64,000 bases of DNA from Pristionchus mayeri (taxonomy: Eukaryota > Nematoda > Chromadorea > Rhabditida > Neodiplogasteridae), in contig BTRK01000005.1 of NCBI GenBank assembly GCA_036245805.1, forward strand, positions 17,150,984 through 17,214,983, read 5' to 3'. This document shows, in pieces, positions 32,728-46,548 of the stretch. Made by a program: the position numbers and the translations under genes. Below the pieces are notes generated by a model. It worked only from the letters and a program-made list of their open reading frames with translations, did not search any database and had not been told where the DNA came from. Numbering within the stretch: the stretch's first letter is position 1; each line of letters opens with the position of its first letter.

Positions 32728-35700
32728 TCAGGCAGTTTCGCTTTCGGGAGAGACCGCTGACTCGTGAAGGATGATACTGGTCGTGTCTGCATGCGGTTTA
32801 TTAGATCTCAAAGTACTTTTAGAATCAAAATACCTCTGAATTTCGCTCAGAACATTCTCGATCTGATACCTCGATTGCTGACTGAACGTCGCCTGCTTGG
32901 TGTGCAAGGCAGGATACATGACGAATTCGGGCTGCAAAGAAAAAAATGAAGTTGGGAGTTTTCAGCAATCCCTGAATTATCAAAATGAATCACTACCCGT
33001 TAGGAAACGAAAACATGATACGTAGGGTGATGGCTTATTCTAATCTACCTCCGAATTTTTAGGGGCATCATGATGGGCTCCGAGTGAGTGTCCGATCTCA
33101 TGAGCCAGAGTCATTTGAGCCTCGCGAGCAGACATCCGTCCTTCTAAATGTATATTTTTATGTTTTTTGCAATGTTTGATAGAAATTAATATTAAACTAT
33201 GAAATTTTAAAAACAAATTTATTTTAAATACCTGAGCTTCGCAAAGAGACCATGCCGGTGTTCAAAGAAACGCCTTTGTCAGATCCGGCTGCAGGAATGA
33301 ATGCACCGCACAGCCCCAGTTGAGTTCCTGCAAATAGGGCATTACTAAAAATGTGCACACTAAGAGAAGATCGAGGTTTTACCGAACATTAAATCTCACC
33401 AATAATTGCAATATTTGCTAGTCCGAGCGCATTATCCTCAAACTCGTGATACGTAAATGCGTAGGAGAGACCGAAGTCCGAGTGATCTTCCCGACTGTGC
33501 TCACTTAGGAATCGCTCGTAGTCTTTGGACTTGAACAGAAAGTTCCGCACTCGTCGAATCAGAGGTGGGTTTTCAGTATCGGTGGTATTTATCTGCAAAA
33601 GAGTAGTGCTCGATCTTGTTATATATACTAGCAAGCAAACGTTACTTACAAGGTGAAATATATATTGTGCATTCATGGACTCACTGTTATTTGCTTCACT
33701 GTGAACTTGATATTGATGTTCGAGCTCTCGTAAATATCATTCACTGCCCTCATATTCTTGTAGAACATACTGACAATCTCTTCTCGAGCTCTGAAAAACA
33801 CATTCTAGTAGTGATACATGATGCTGATCTTACCTCTTGGGGTCGTTGTTTCCCTCCTTCCTCATTACTTCCAGATACAGTTTGTGATCCGCCTTAAACA
33901 ATATTTGAAGTGAAACTTTTGTGTTTTGAACACAGTTGATTTTTTTCTAAAAGAATACTACCTTGAGATGCATCGAACATGTACGTGTGTTTCTTCCTTT
34001 TCTTGACTTCGGTGATGTTGAAAAAGCCTGCAAGTAAATCATATTGCTATTTAAATTCAATGTCCATTTGAACTCTGAAGATGTAAAGTGGCGACAAAAC
34101 ATACCGCATTATCACTAGCGATTTTGGAGTGTGAAGAAAATGCTCTTCCATTGTATTTGGATAGATTCTCTACCTGCAAGTGGATTTTGCAAATCATAAC
34201 TATTAATTAATAACTTTACTATGTTTTTTTTCGTGGATTTTGATCAGAAACTGCAGCTAATTTCACTATTTTGGCATGTATAATTCAAAAGAATATTTAC
34301 CGTATACGTCTTTACATCAGACAAATGGATGTGGCCGTCGAAAACTCCATCGAAAATCGAACCGAATACCTTCGAGTTTGGATCACCTAAAAGTATTGTT
34401 TACAAAGAGTCGATTTTTTTGCAAGCCGTACCTTCAACGTAACCATGGTAGAGAAACTCGTGGGGCCGAATTTCTTGATCCACTCTGTCTTGAATCACTT
34501 TCAAATCGTGGTCGAAGGGTGAGTGTTCGGGTGAAATTGGCTCGAGGACAAGTAGGAAGTGGCTGCAAATTTGACATTCAGACGTTAAAATTGCCTTTGC
34601 ATGAAAGATTACCTATGAGTCACGAGCTGTATCTTGAATATAATAAATAATTTTTAAAAACAAATGAATTGAGACGAACTAACCGATCTCGACTGGCGAA
34701 GGAAATATGCAAGGGCATATTCATATCATGGACGCAGTCATCTTACTTCCTGAAAACAAAACTGTTTCAATTTGAACTAATCTAATGCTTGATAGTATTA
34801 ACGAACCTCATAAGTCCGTATTTCATGTCTAGATGAATGTTGTAGGTCAGCATGTCGAATGTGTCATCTTTGCTGTAGCACCCGAACACTACAATTTCAT
34901 TATTTCATTATTTCATTATTTATCCAAGATCAAGGTCTGGGCCTGGTGGAAAATGCTATTCTTCCAAGCAACGGGATCTCTTCTACACACGCTATCCCAG
35001 TTCGGTCCCAGTTGTTGCACGAATTCGTCCCTCCATCTCGTCCGTGGTCTTCCAATTGGACGGACTCGATCATAGGGAGTCCATTCCATCACTCGTTTAG
35101 TCCATCTGTCGTCATCGAGCAATGCTATTCGTGCTGCCCAGTTCCACTTTCTCTGCATCGCTTGCACTCTAATATCCGGGATTGGCACTTTCTGCGACAG
35201 CCATTCATTGGTTCGATGATCCAGCCTCGTAACTCCGCACATTTTCCTCATCATACTTCGTTGTACTACTATGAGACGGTTGGTAATCTTTTTGGTCGGA
35301 CTCCATATTTCACTTCCGTATAAAAGTGCTGGCATAACACACATTCTGTAGACTCTGGCCTTGAGGCCCATTTCTATCTTTCTGTTGATTAAGAATTCAT
35401 GAAATCGGTTAAATCCTCTCCAAGCACTTCCGATCCGGCGATTTATTTCAAGCATGAGATTTTGATCGAATGATACCCTTGTTCCAAGATATACAAAGGA
35501 ATCGACGTAAGTCAAAGGTTGTCGGTCAGCAAATAATTTGGTTTGTTTTCGATTGCACATAACGACAGTCTTCTTTTTGTTTAAAATCAGTCCCACCTTC
35601 TTGCTTGCGGAACAAAGATCGTCAATCATCGTTTGTACTTCTTTTGGGGAATGTGAGATTAATACTTAGTCTTCTCCCATCGATATTGATTCCATACTCC

Positions 35701-38296
35701 TCCCAATTCATCGCACTCAGACAATCCTCGATTACCGCGTTAAACAGGTGAGGAGAGAGCGGGTCGCCTTGTCGGACACCTCTGGCTACGTTGATAGGGA
35801 CTTTGTCTTGTCCCAAACGTACGAATACTTGGCCTTTATCGTATGCGTTCCTTATAACATTCACAATTTTAGAATGCACTCCTTGATTCGTTAACGCTTG
35901 CCACACTGCTCCAAATTCTATGCTATCAAAGGCTTTTGCGTAATCTATGAAGACCAGAATGCATGGAAAATCATACTCCACTGAGCGGCTTATGAGTTCA
36001 CTGATTGCAAACGAGTGGTCTAGTGTAGAAAAGTTTCTCCTGAATCCAGCTTGCTCGCTTGGTTGGTGGGCGTTGAGAGTTCGTTCTATCCTTGTGTCGA
36101 TCGTGGACGTAAACACTTTGTAGATGAGATTGAGTAAGGCGATTGGCCGGTAGTTTGTTATGTCCAGCATGTTTCCCTTCTTGAATATGAGTGAAATGAA
36201 AGAATTCGAGAGACTGTCCGGAATCTCTTCTTGGGCTATCCACTGGTTGAACAATTCGGCTAAAGGTTCCAAGAGCACATTTAAGCCACTCTTTAGCATC
36301 TCCGCATTAATTCGATCAGGTCCCGGTGATTTTCCGTTTTTCAGTTTCTTCACTGCATTTTTAACTTCACTTTTCAATATCGGGTGAAAAGAATCAGTTG
36401 AACAAGATTTAACTCTCGGCGGCCTTTGATTGCTCACAAATAATCCATCGTAAAAGCCTTTCACGACACATTTCATATCATTCTTGGAGTAGGCAATGCT
36501 TCCATCGGGCTTTTCCAATTGATTCACTTGAGTGTTTCCTATCTGCGATGATCGTAGAGCTCTTCGTGTACTATGCCCGTATCGGACTGCTTCGCGCACT
36601 ACCTCCAAGTGTCGCTTTCGCAGATCTTCTGCTATTGAGAATCGCAATAATTTACTTGTTTGGCAATATTGGATTCGATTCAGTACGTTGGCTCCGCTAT
36701 CTCGCAAACGTCGCCTTCTTTCAAATAATTCCTCAGTATTCTTAGAGAACCTCGGGTCTCTTTGTCTCGGCATCATTGATTCGTTAGCCAATTCCCCCAT
36801 CGCGATTGATAGTTTCTTATAAGAGGAAAACTCAGCTTTTGATTTCAAATGAATTTTGCTTTGAAACAATAGACGGTCAAATTGCATTGGAGGACGAGGC
36901 TGTTTGTAATATCTTCTCGACTTGACTTCAATTTTCATTCGAGCCATAATTAATCGATGGTCTGTGGCAAAATTGAATCGGCCAACAACACTGACGTCTT
37001 GAATTATTGGCTTATCACGAGATAGAATATAGTCTATTTGGTTTCTCGTTTGCATATTCGGAGACAACCATGTCCATTTTCTTGATTCTCGCTTGTCGAA
37101 TTGGGTGTTGTGCACGAATAGTTTGGATTCTGTGCAGAAGTCGAATAAGATCTGGCCTCTTTCATTGCGATCTCCTGAACCATGTCTTCCTACAAATCTT
37201 TCATCGTCCGATAGTCGTTTCCCAATCTTGGCGTTGAAGTCGCCGGTGACTACTACATGTCCCCTGCCTCCCCCAGGTAGTCGAACACTACGGGAGGAAG
37301 AGTCCACGAGAGCACCTAACTCATTCAGAAGGCAATTGTATTCATCGTCAGAGTGGCTTGTTGTTGGGGCGTATACAGATATGACACGTAGGCCGAAAGA
37401 AGGAACATCGATAAACGACAGACGGTCGTTGACGGAGTGGAAGGTGACTTGAGGAGCGAGATGGCTGGCAACCAGGAAGCCGGTGTCGTTGTGGGATCGG
37501 ACTCCATATGCAACTAGCAGGTGACCAGAATTGGCTAGTGTGATGGAGGTTCGACCTGGCCTACGGACTTCCTGGAGCGCAATTACGTCGAAAGAGACTC
37601 CACTCACGCAATGTTCCAGTTCTGCCACTCGAGCATCCGACTTGAGAGTTCGTGCGTTTAGAGATCCGATGCGTAAGGTCGAAGATTGCATCCGATGGAC
37701 AGGCGAGACCCAGTGCGGTTGTCCAAGCTGACGACTGGGGACTCCCAAACGCGCACCAGAGAGGAGGCGATCAGAGTACGACCACCCCTCGCGAGCGCAC
37801 GAATGGAGAATGGAGAATGGAGAATGGAGAATGGAGAATGGAGAATGGAGAATGGAGAATGGAGAATGGAGAATGGAGAATGGAGAATGGAGAATGGAGA
37901 ATGGAGAATGGAGAATGGAGAATGGAGAATGGAGAATGGAGAATGGAGAATGGAGAATGGAGAATGGAGAATGGAGAATGGAGAATGGAGAATGGAGAAT
38001 AGAATACTACAATATCGTTCATTTTTGCACATCTTCGGGGTAAAGATAAATCCTACATTTTACAGAAATATAAATATCTTACTTGATTTCTGGAGTCCTG
38101 CTGAACCAGCAGACGAAGTCAAAAATCTAATTACGAAATAATTAGTAAATCATCATATTTATTCTAACATTGAAATTAGAATAACTTCAATACAGTGGAA
38201 GATGAACATACCTCTTTCTCCTCTCAATTTCCACGTGCTCGGCATTATAGTCAAGAAGGTTGTGATTATTCTTCTTATTGGCGGCCACTTTCACCG
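32728..38296 (-). CDS. ADAM10-like metalloprotease, intron carrying a LINE
   Basis: Prodomain exons: 38212-38296 (LLDYNAEHVEIERRK), 38083-38126, 34807-34872, about 34685-34754, 34432-34562 (HFLLVLEPISPEHSPFDHDL), 34311-34386 (FGSIFDGVFDGHIHL), 34105-34173 and about 33962-34028. Catalytic region: about 33380-33900 (ADHKLYLEVM, SYAFTYHEFEDNALGLANIA), about 33240-33330 (LGLCGAFIPAAG, SLNTGMVSLR), about 33048-33150 with the zinc site LAHEIGHSLGAHHD, and 32728-32937 with Met-turn EFVMYP. ADAM10/Kuzbanian sheds Notch and other membrane proteins. Stop at 32728 comes right after the protease domain, so disintegrin, Cys-rich and membrane parts are missing. The 34.7-kb exon has a questionable acceptor. 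The 5' start was not found. The gene may be a truncated paralogue. Confidence 0.7.
34916..37748 (-). pseudogene. RTE endonuclease-reverse transcriptase with FADD box deleted
   Basis: Frame 35622-37748 starts MGVPSRQLGQPHWVSP and has an intact-looking APE endonuclease (RIGSLNARTL, ALQEVRR, VVTGDFNAKIG, NQIDYIL, TDHRLIMA) and RT (GKSPGPDRINAEML, NYRPIALLNLIYK, FIDYAKAFDSIEF, RGVRQGDPLSPHLFN, INIDGRRLS). At about 35665 the sequence jumps from GRRL to what in another frame is VLISHSPKEVQTMIDDL, so roughly nine codons covering the catalytic FADD motif are missing and the frame is shifted. The rest (34916-35660) carries YLGTRVSFDQNL, LLYGSEIWSPTKK and WRDEFVQQLG. Confidence 0.9.
37801..37999. repeat. 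Heptamer satellite (GAATGGA)n, about 28 copies
   Basis: Nearly perfect 7-bp tandem repeat of about 199 bp. All reading frames through it are open in both directions and encode artificial MENGEWR or SILHSPF repeats. It lies between the LINE 5' coding region and the right target-site duplication, so it was carried in or created by the insertion. Confidence 0.97.
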
Positions 38297-38299
38297 CTG

Positions 38300-39390
38300 T
38301 AAATTGTCATTTATTGAGATTTTTTATCCAACCAGTGGGCTTTGATCCAGAGAGCTCATAAGGCAAATAATGAATATATATCCAAACGAAGATCACATTA
38401 ACTTCTGGAGTACACTACTACTGAGGCCAGATACAATTATGGCAAGAAGTAATTTACCTGCTGAGGATAGCGGAATAATTCGATTGAACAATCGAGTCGC
38501 TTGATGATGCATTGAAATGTTTTGTGAATGAGTCAAGGAGCGAAATACGTATAATGAACGAGATAATGTAGGCGAGGGAAATATCGGAAACTTCCAATCA
38601 CAAGTGGGTTTAAAATGGATTTTACGATGAGAGGAGACAATCGCTGGAAGAGTATATGGACGCTTCTAAAGGCACACCCAGTAAAGGATATCCGAATTAC
38701 CCGTGCCAGAGGGCATGCACATAACCCACTGTGATAGTGAAATATAATTCATGTACGATGGTCTTATGATCAACAGCGAATAATTTTGTTTTTATATATT
38801 TTAAAACATGTGACACAGTTACGACACGAACGGCGATTCACAATCAAATTCATCTGAATTTCTGTGTGGACACAAGGCAAGGGTCTCATCAAAATTTGAC
38901 GATTCTTTCCTTCCCCATTGTAATTTTGACTTCCTCAGTCAAGAAGGCTTCTCAAACTTGATCTCCGAGAGCACCTGAAGAGATGGAGTTTGACGAAATT
39001 TTCATCAAATGGGCAAAAATGACGCGTTAATGCATTGAAAATTGCAATGCATGGTTTATATTCTTATTATTTTTAAAAATATAGTTACCACAAAATCAAT
39101 AATTAAACCTGAGAGCAGCGCAATATCCTCTCTCTTCTCATTTGTTTCCTCATCGAACAAAGTGAGATGTTGACTTGTTAGTGATCAATCCTTCCTTCCA
39201 TTCTCCACATCTTCTCTTGGAAACTTCAGTTGTTTTCGCACTGGTCTTCTTTCTTCCACTAGGTGTCTCCAACCATCTTTAAACAGCAATTCCTACTACA
39301 TTTCTGCCCGTGTTTTGCCTTCTATTCAATGTTTGACGCTCTCTCCCCTCTATTCCCTCTCTTCTTTCTCTCCCCTCCATCATCATGCTC
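38300..39390 (-). pseudogene. Further eIF5A-like debris and gene-free sequence
   Basis: About 38897-38974 resembles eIF5A exon 5 (GALGDQV-stop-EAFLTEE) and about 39105-39180 resembles exon 4, with in-frame stops. The flank 38735-38850 matches 31655-31760. Elsewhere in this stretch (38300-38700, 39190-39390) I see no gene; the last part is the pyrimidine-rich leader of the kinase gene. Confidence 0.65.
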
Positions 39391-39397
39391 TTTCAGA

Positions 39398-41971
<2,574 letters not shown>

Positions 41972-42258
41972 TTTCTCCCCTTCTTGATGGTGCTTCAATG
42001 CAAGTTGCTGATAAATTGTCAACTAGATATTCAAAAATAAATTTGATATATATTTACAATTTATGTGTATAATTCTTTTGAACTGTTCAACATTTCTTCC
42101 TCAGAGACTTCTTGTTAAGACAATATTCAGAAATATTCACTTGATAAATATTTCAGAATTCACAGTTACGTTTCCACTCAAATAATTAAGTAAACTACAG
42201 TCAAATGCGATGAATTGTCCCTTTATAAATATGCAATATAATTTTCAAGCCTAGAGCA

Positions 42259-43846
42259 TCAAGAAAACTTGACGATTCCTTCCTTCCCCATTACATTTGC
42301 CACAGTCACTAGGACATCCTTAGTCAAGAAGGCTTCTCGAATTTGATCACCCAGAACACCTGTAGAGGTCGAATTCGATGAGCGTTTCAACCAAACGGGA
42401 TTGCAATACGTGGTTTAGCTTCTTATGTTTTTACAACATATATTTGACACAAATTCAATAAATCAATAATTAAACCTGCAGGCAATGCAATATCTTCCTT
42501 CTGCTCATTCGTTTCCTCATCGAAGAAAGTGAGACTACCATGCATCGTGATATTTAACAACTGAAAAAAATACCTTTTCAAAGTTTCTTTCAAAATATCT
42601 GTGCTAATTACTGTTAGTCTGACAGCTGTTAAAACGCTCGCAATTCGATGTACTATAGTTGAATTTGTTCAAAAGGGAGAAGAAACAGCAGTCTCACCAG
42701 ATATTCTTTGAACTCAACAAAAGGAATGGTCAGATTGTAGCACTCGTAGATGCAAATTTCTCTTTTTTCTCCAGTGAACACGTCCAATCCAGCTATGTAT
42801 TTCTTGAAAATTTGATTAATCTCACAAAAGCCTAACAAGGAATGGGCGCGAGGATAGGTTGGAATTTTAGAACGAAACCTAGCGGGATCGAAAGAGAATC
42901 AAATTCTAAGAACTTCTACGTTTTTCATATCTGCTGAGGACGTCTGTGGAAGTCTGCGCTCATAGTGGGGATAGGTACAAAACCGTCAATTTCTCAGGCT
43001 ATGTTCTGAAATCCCACTACAACCCAGCCGTCCACAGAGGGCCCCAGCAGATATGAAAAACGTAGAAGTTCTTGGAATTTGACCCTCTTTCGATCCTGCT
43101 AGGTCTCTTACGTAAACTCCAACCTACCCTCGCGGTCATCCCTGGTAAGAGTGGTTCTCACATTGAATCCCATTTTTCCATGTTTTCCTCCTTTTCCGGT
43201 CGTAATTTCAGTCACTTTACACGGTCTCTCATTTATAATCATAAATTCTCCCATTTTCAGCCATGGCACTGGTTTCACATAGTAGTCGGAGCCTGAGTAG
43301 ATAATGTCAGTGTATCACATGGGTACTAGGGTGGCGAAAATGGCTCAACGGGTCGTCTTTTAGAGAGCGAGAAAGGGTCAGGAAAGGATAGAGAGGATAT
43401 TCTTCCCACTGGTATAGATGAGCCTTGAGCCATTTGTGAGCCGTTTCGGACGGCTCACAAACGGCTCAGGGGTAGAGACGCGAGAGAGTGTGTGGATGTG
43501 AGATAGCAGGGAAGGAGAACTGCCAGGGGGGAGAGACGTGGGGAGAGACTGCCGATACCCTTGAGCCGCCAAAAACGGCTCACAAACGGCTCAGGGTCGT
43601 AAAACGGCTCGAGCCAATGAGAGGGAGGCTGTAAACCCCCCTCTCAAGGATGAGCCGCAAGAGGGGGTAAACAAGACGGATATCCTTGACAATGAGCCAT
43701 TCTCGCCACCCTAATGGGTACTCCTCAAATTGTTTTCTTTAGAAAGCCAAATGCTTGTTTATGCGCTGTGATTACTCACCTCGTTCCTTTGCTTCGGTTA
43801 TTATTTCTTCCTCAGGGCGATCAAAGTTGAGTTTGTCCTGGCCCAT
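42259..43846 (-). CDS. Translation factor eIF5A, divergent but complete (162 aa)
   Basis: Five exons that join in frame: 43780-43846 (MGQDKLNFDRPEEE), 43162-43292 (GEFMIINERPCKVTEITTGK, GGKHGKMGF), 42698-42802 (YIAGLDVFTGEKREICIY), 42476-42560 (GSLTFFDEETNEQKEDIALP) and 42259-42359 (GVLGDQIREAFLTKDVLVTV, ending VKFS). Length fits eIF5A (about 155-160). The lysine in GGKHG matches the hypusine site of GKHGHAK. eIF5A helps ribosomes through difficult peptide bonds and termination. Protein is unusually diverged from canonical eIF5A, so a paralogue beside a conserved gene elsewhere is likely. Introns hold two foldback elements, and a third sits exactly at the start codon. Confidence 0.85.
42848..43134. 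mobile_element. Foldback MITE in eIF5A intron 2
   Basis: Arms 42848-42960 and 43023-43134 are inverted copies (GCGAGG.TAGGTTGGA...CCTAGC and complement; TTCTACGTTTTTCATATCTGC and complement). No coding frame. The loop is about 60 bp. Confidence 0.75.
43327..43713. mobile_element. hAT-like MITE in eIF5A intron 1, 8-bp TSD
   Basis: Flanked by ATGGGTAC at 43319-43326 and 43714-43721. Terminal inverted repeat TAGGGTGGCG, continuing with one mismatch to about 22 bp. Internally it has several CGGCTCA(C) words. 387 bp, no coding capacity. An 8-bp duplication with TAGGG ends is typical of hAT elements. Confidence 0.85.
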
Positions 43847-43849
43847 TAC

Positions 43850-44909
43850 CATAGTTGCCCACCACTGGCGGCGGCAAGTGGGGTAGTGCTCATCCACGAC
43901 CCCCCCCCCCCCAATTCATGGTGAAAAGTGAGGTAGTGCTCATAGACGTATAGGGGGTCATGGTCAAAAAATCGATGGTAGGTGATGGGTAGGTCAAGAT
44001 TAAGTACTGTACCAATCAATAGTACAGTACTTCCTGATACCGTATATAGCTACCGTAACCCTGATTACCGCGAACTGATTTTTTTCAAAAATTGCAAATA
44101 CCGTACTCTAATTTAAAAATCAAAGTACCGTAACCAATCGATAGTACAGTACCACCAGATACCGTACCCCACTACCGTAACCCCGACTATCGCGAACTAA
44201 CTTTATTTTTAAGATTCCTGGTGACGTGCACTATCGGTCTAGTGTCGTGAACGATCGATTGTACAGTACCCAACTGACTACCGTAACCCAGTTCCTTGGG
44301 TCAGATCTAGTTCCTTGGGTCAAACATTTTTCTAAAAATTCTAAATCTATAATAAAATTATTTTGAAGTATCCCACCGTAACTCTAATTAGTGTAGAACC
44401 AATTTATGATCGATTTAGGATTTTTATAAAATGATTTTGGATTTTTAGAAAAATGTTTGACCCAAGGAACTAGATCTGACCCACGGAACTGGGTTACGGT
44501 AGTCAGTTGGGTACTGTACAATCGATCGTTCACGACACCAGGCCGATTGTGCATGTCACCAGGACATCTTAAAAATAAAATTAGTTCGCGATCGTCGGGG
44601 TTACGGTAGTGGGATACGGTATCTGGTGGTACTGTACTATCGATTGGTTACGGTACTTTTATTTTTTAATTAGGGTACGGTATTTTCAATTTTTGAAAAA
44701 ATCAGTTCGCGGTAATCAGGGTTACGGTAGCTATATACGGTATCAGGAAGTACTGTACTATTGATTGGTACAGTACTTAATCTTGACCTACCCATCACCT
44801 ACCATCGATTTTTTTACCATGACCCCCTATACGTCTATGAGCACTACCTCACTAAAAAAGTGGGGTAGTGCTCATCCATGAATACGGGGTCATGGGTGTC
44901 GCAACTATG
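43850..44909. mobile_element. hAT-like 1060-bp palindrome inserted at the eIF5A start codon
   Basis: Flanked by CCCATTAC at 43842-43849 and 44910-44917; ends CATAGTTGC and GCAACTATG. Both arms are near-perfect inverted copies of about 500 bp, rich in CCGTAACC and GTACTGTAC words. On the gene strand the duplicated octamer is GTAATGGG, which contains the ATG of eIF5A; just beyond the far copy stands TTTTCAG, the original splice acceptor. So the element separates the acceptor from the start codon. Confidence 0.9.
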
Positions 44910-44917
44910 CCCATTAC

Positions 44918-45325
44918 TGAAAAGGGTCAATTGAAAATGAAAATAATAAGCTTCGAAAAAGAACGAATACAGCTTGAACATTGATCATTCGACAAATAAA
45001 TGACGCGTACCAATCAAATAAATATCAAATAAATACGAATGTATCAAATTGTATCAAATAAATACGAAATTTGAAATATTTTATGCATGGAGCACGATTT
45101 TTGCACATTACGCGTTAGTAACTTCTGTACACAACACGCACATGACTCAGCAGTCCATTGGGTTCTTTCCGCGATGACTCACCCCTCTCACCTCTTTCCT
45201 CTCCCTCTTTCCCCCACTCTCTCCCTATTTTCTCTTGTTGCACGACTCTCGCTTTGCCAATGTTGTGCAATGTCCACATCAGAGGGGAGGGGAGGGAAGG
45301 GGTATAAAAGGCAGGGGGACTCGGC
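44918..45325 (+). promoter_or_regulatory. Upstream region of methyltransferase copy 1 with TATA box
   Basis: TATAAAAGG at 45303-45311, 15 bp before the ATG at 45326. The other paralogue has TATAAAAGGG at the same place, so the element is conserved. Pyrimidine-rich and then GGAGGGG-rich stretches precede it. The left part (44918-45090) is AT-rich with repeated AATAAATATCAAATAA and formerly the eIF5A leader. Confidence 0.55.
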
Positions 45326-46548
45326 ATGAACCAAGACCCGAGTCCCAGCCGACTCCGGAGTATCGCAGCTGCCTTAGAGGTTTGTTTCCTACTTCTTTTA
45401 GTTGTTTCCTACGTTTTCCAAGTTGCCATTTCACCAAACTATCCATGAAAGTAGACCATAATCCACTCCCCTCCCCCCTCCTCACCCTTCCTCCCCTTTC
45501 CAGGCCAGTCGATCTCCGTCGTAGCGGCGTCGTGCGAACTCGCAGCGTCAGCACTTAGTTGTCTAGTGAGGAAACCGAGAAGACTCCACCTCACTACAAC
45601 CAGAAATGGGCCCACGAAGAAGATAAACACCCGAACCAGGATCCCAACAAGACCACCCAGGAACCAACCGACACCCGACACCCACTTTGCTATGATCCAG
45701 ACTTTGAGGAGAAGAGGGAGAACCAGCAGTACTTCTACAGGTGAGCACTATCATATTCACAGTTTTCTAAGTGCAATCAAAGAAGCGAAATACCGTTTGG
45801 TAAAATTCCATCTACTACTCAGAATCGAGATGGGCTTCACTGATGTTTGAACAAATAACTCTGTGTAGTAGCACTAGAACAAGTATTAGTCGTCGTACAC
45901 AATTTACGTTTCAAATCTCGGAATTTGCAGTCGCAAGACAGCCCAACTCCTCATCGATGCCATCTTCGACTTCTTTGAGTACGACGAGGAGAGAATAGCT
46001 AATGAACTCTGCTGCTTATGCGCGCCTTCCATCGCCGAGGTTCGTTGTTCTTCCCCGGAATAGGTTGCGAAATTGGGCATTAACACTGCTCGGTTGCAAA
46101 AATACTGCGAAATTGTTCAGTATCAAATCGATTACAGATCTTCCATCACGACTACTCGATCTCCGTTACTCTTCTCGACTTCGACACTCGTTTCTCCTAT
46201 CTTCCCGGCTATCATCACTTCGATCTTCTCAATCCCATCCCTCCCTCAAATAAGACCCGTCCCTTCTCAATGATCCTCTTCGACCCTCCCTACTTTGGAA
46301 TTCCAATTGAGGCTTTCCGCACTGCTCTCGACACGATTTCTGACCAGAAAACTAGGCTATTGGTCGGATTTCTGAAGCGAGATGAGCACATTCTGATTAG
46401 GATTTTCCCCGATCTTGTTAGGACCAATACTGTAGTTGAGTATGATCGCGTTAGAGATTCGCGTTGGCCAAACTACGGACTTTATTCCAATTGTGACTTG
46501 ATTGGAGTCAAGAGAATCCACGAGAAGAAGACGAATGGAAAAAAGTGA
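45326..46548 (+). CDS. Class I methyltransferase with DPPY motif, paralogue 1 (251 aa)
   Basis: Exons 45326-45379 (MNQDPSPSRLRSIAAALE), 45559-45740 (SSEETEKTPPHYNQKWAHEE, CYDPDFEEKRENQQYFYR), 45931-46039 (QLLIDAIFDFFEYDEERIAN, CCLCAPSIAE) and 46138-46548 (VTLLDFDTRFSYLPG, FSMILFDPPYFGIP, VEYDRVRDSRWPNYGLYSN). All joins are in frame; the second exon must begin at the TTAG acceptor because a stop precedes it. QYFY, CAPS and LLDFDTRF followed by DPPY is the layout of the EEF1AKMT1/ZCCHC4 group: SAM-dependent enzymes that methylate eEF1A lysine or rRNA adenine. DPPY favours an amine or adenine N6 acceptor. Which substrate applies here cannot be told. Confidence 0.8.

Larger units (their letters stand above)
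34888..38013 (-). mobile_element. Near full-length RTE-type LINE inside the ADAM intron
   Basis: Element 34896-38005, flanked by ACTACAAT at 34888-34895 and 38006-38013 (the match extends as GAAYACTACAATWTC). Its coding strand ends in tandem AATGAAAT-like units, typical of RTE tails. The 5' end inside the duplication consists of about 28 TCCATTC heptamers. It sits between the 38083-38126 and 34807-34872 exons of the ADAM-like gene, antisense-free (same strand). Confidence 0.85.

Noticed and set aside
37652..38141. Long frames MENGEWR... and SILHSPF... on both strands.
   Set aside because: Pure translation of the GAATGGA heptamer satellite.
43378..43572. 64-codon minus frame MAAQGYRQSLP...
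   Set aside because: Lies wholly within the hAT-like MITE in eIF5A intron 1.
45559..45744. Start of methyltransferase 1 at 45559.
   Set aside because: That codon is TTG and lies directly behind a TTAG acceptor; the first exon with ATG, TATA box and the same structure in the paralogue is at 45326.
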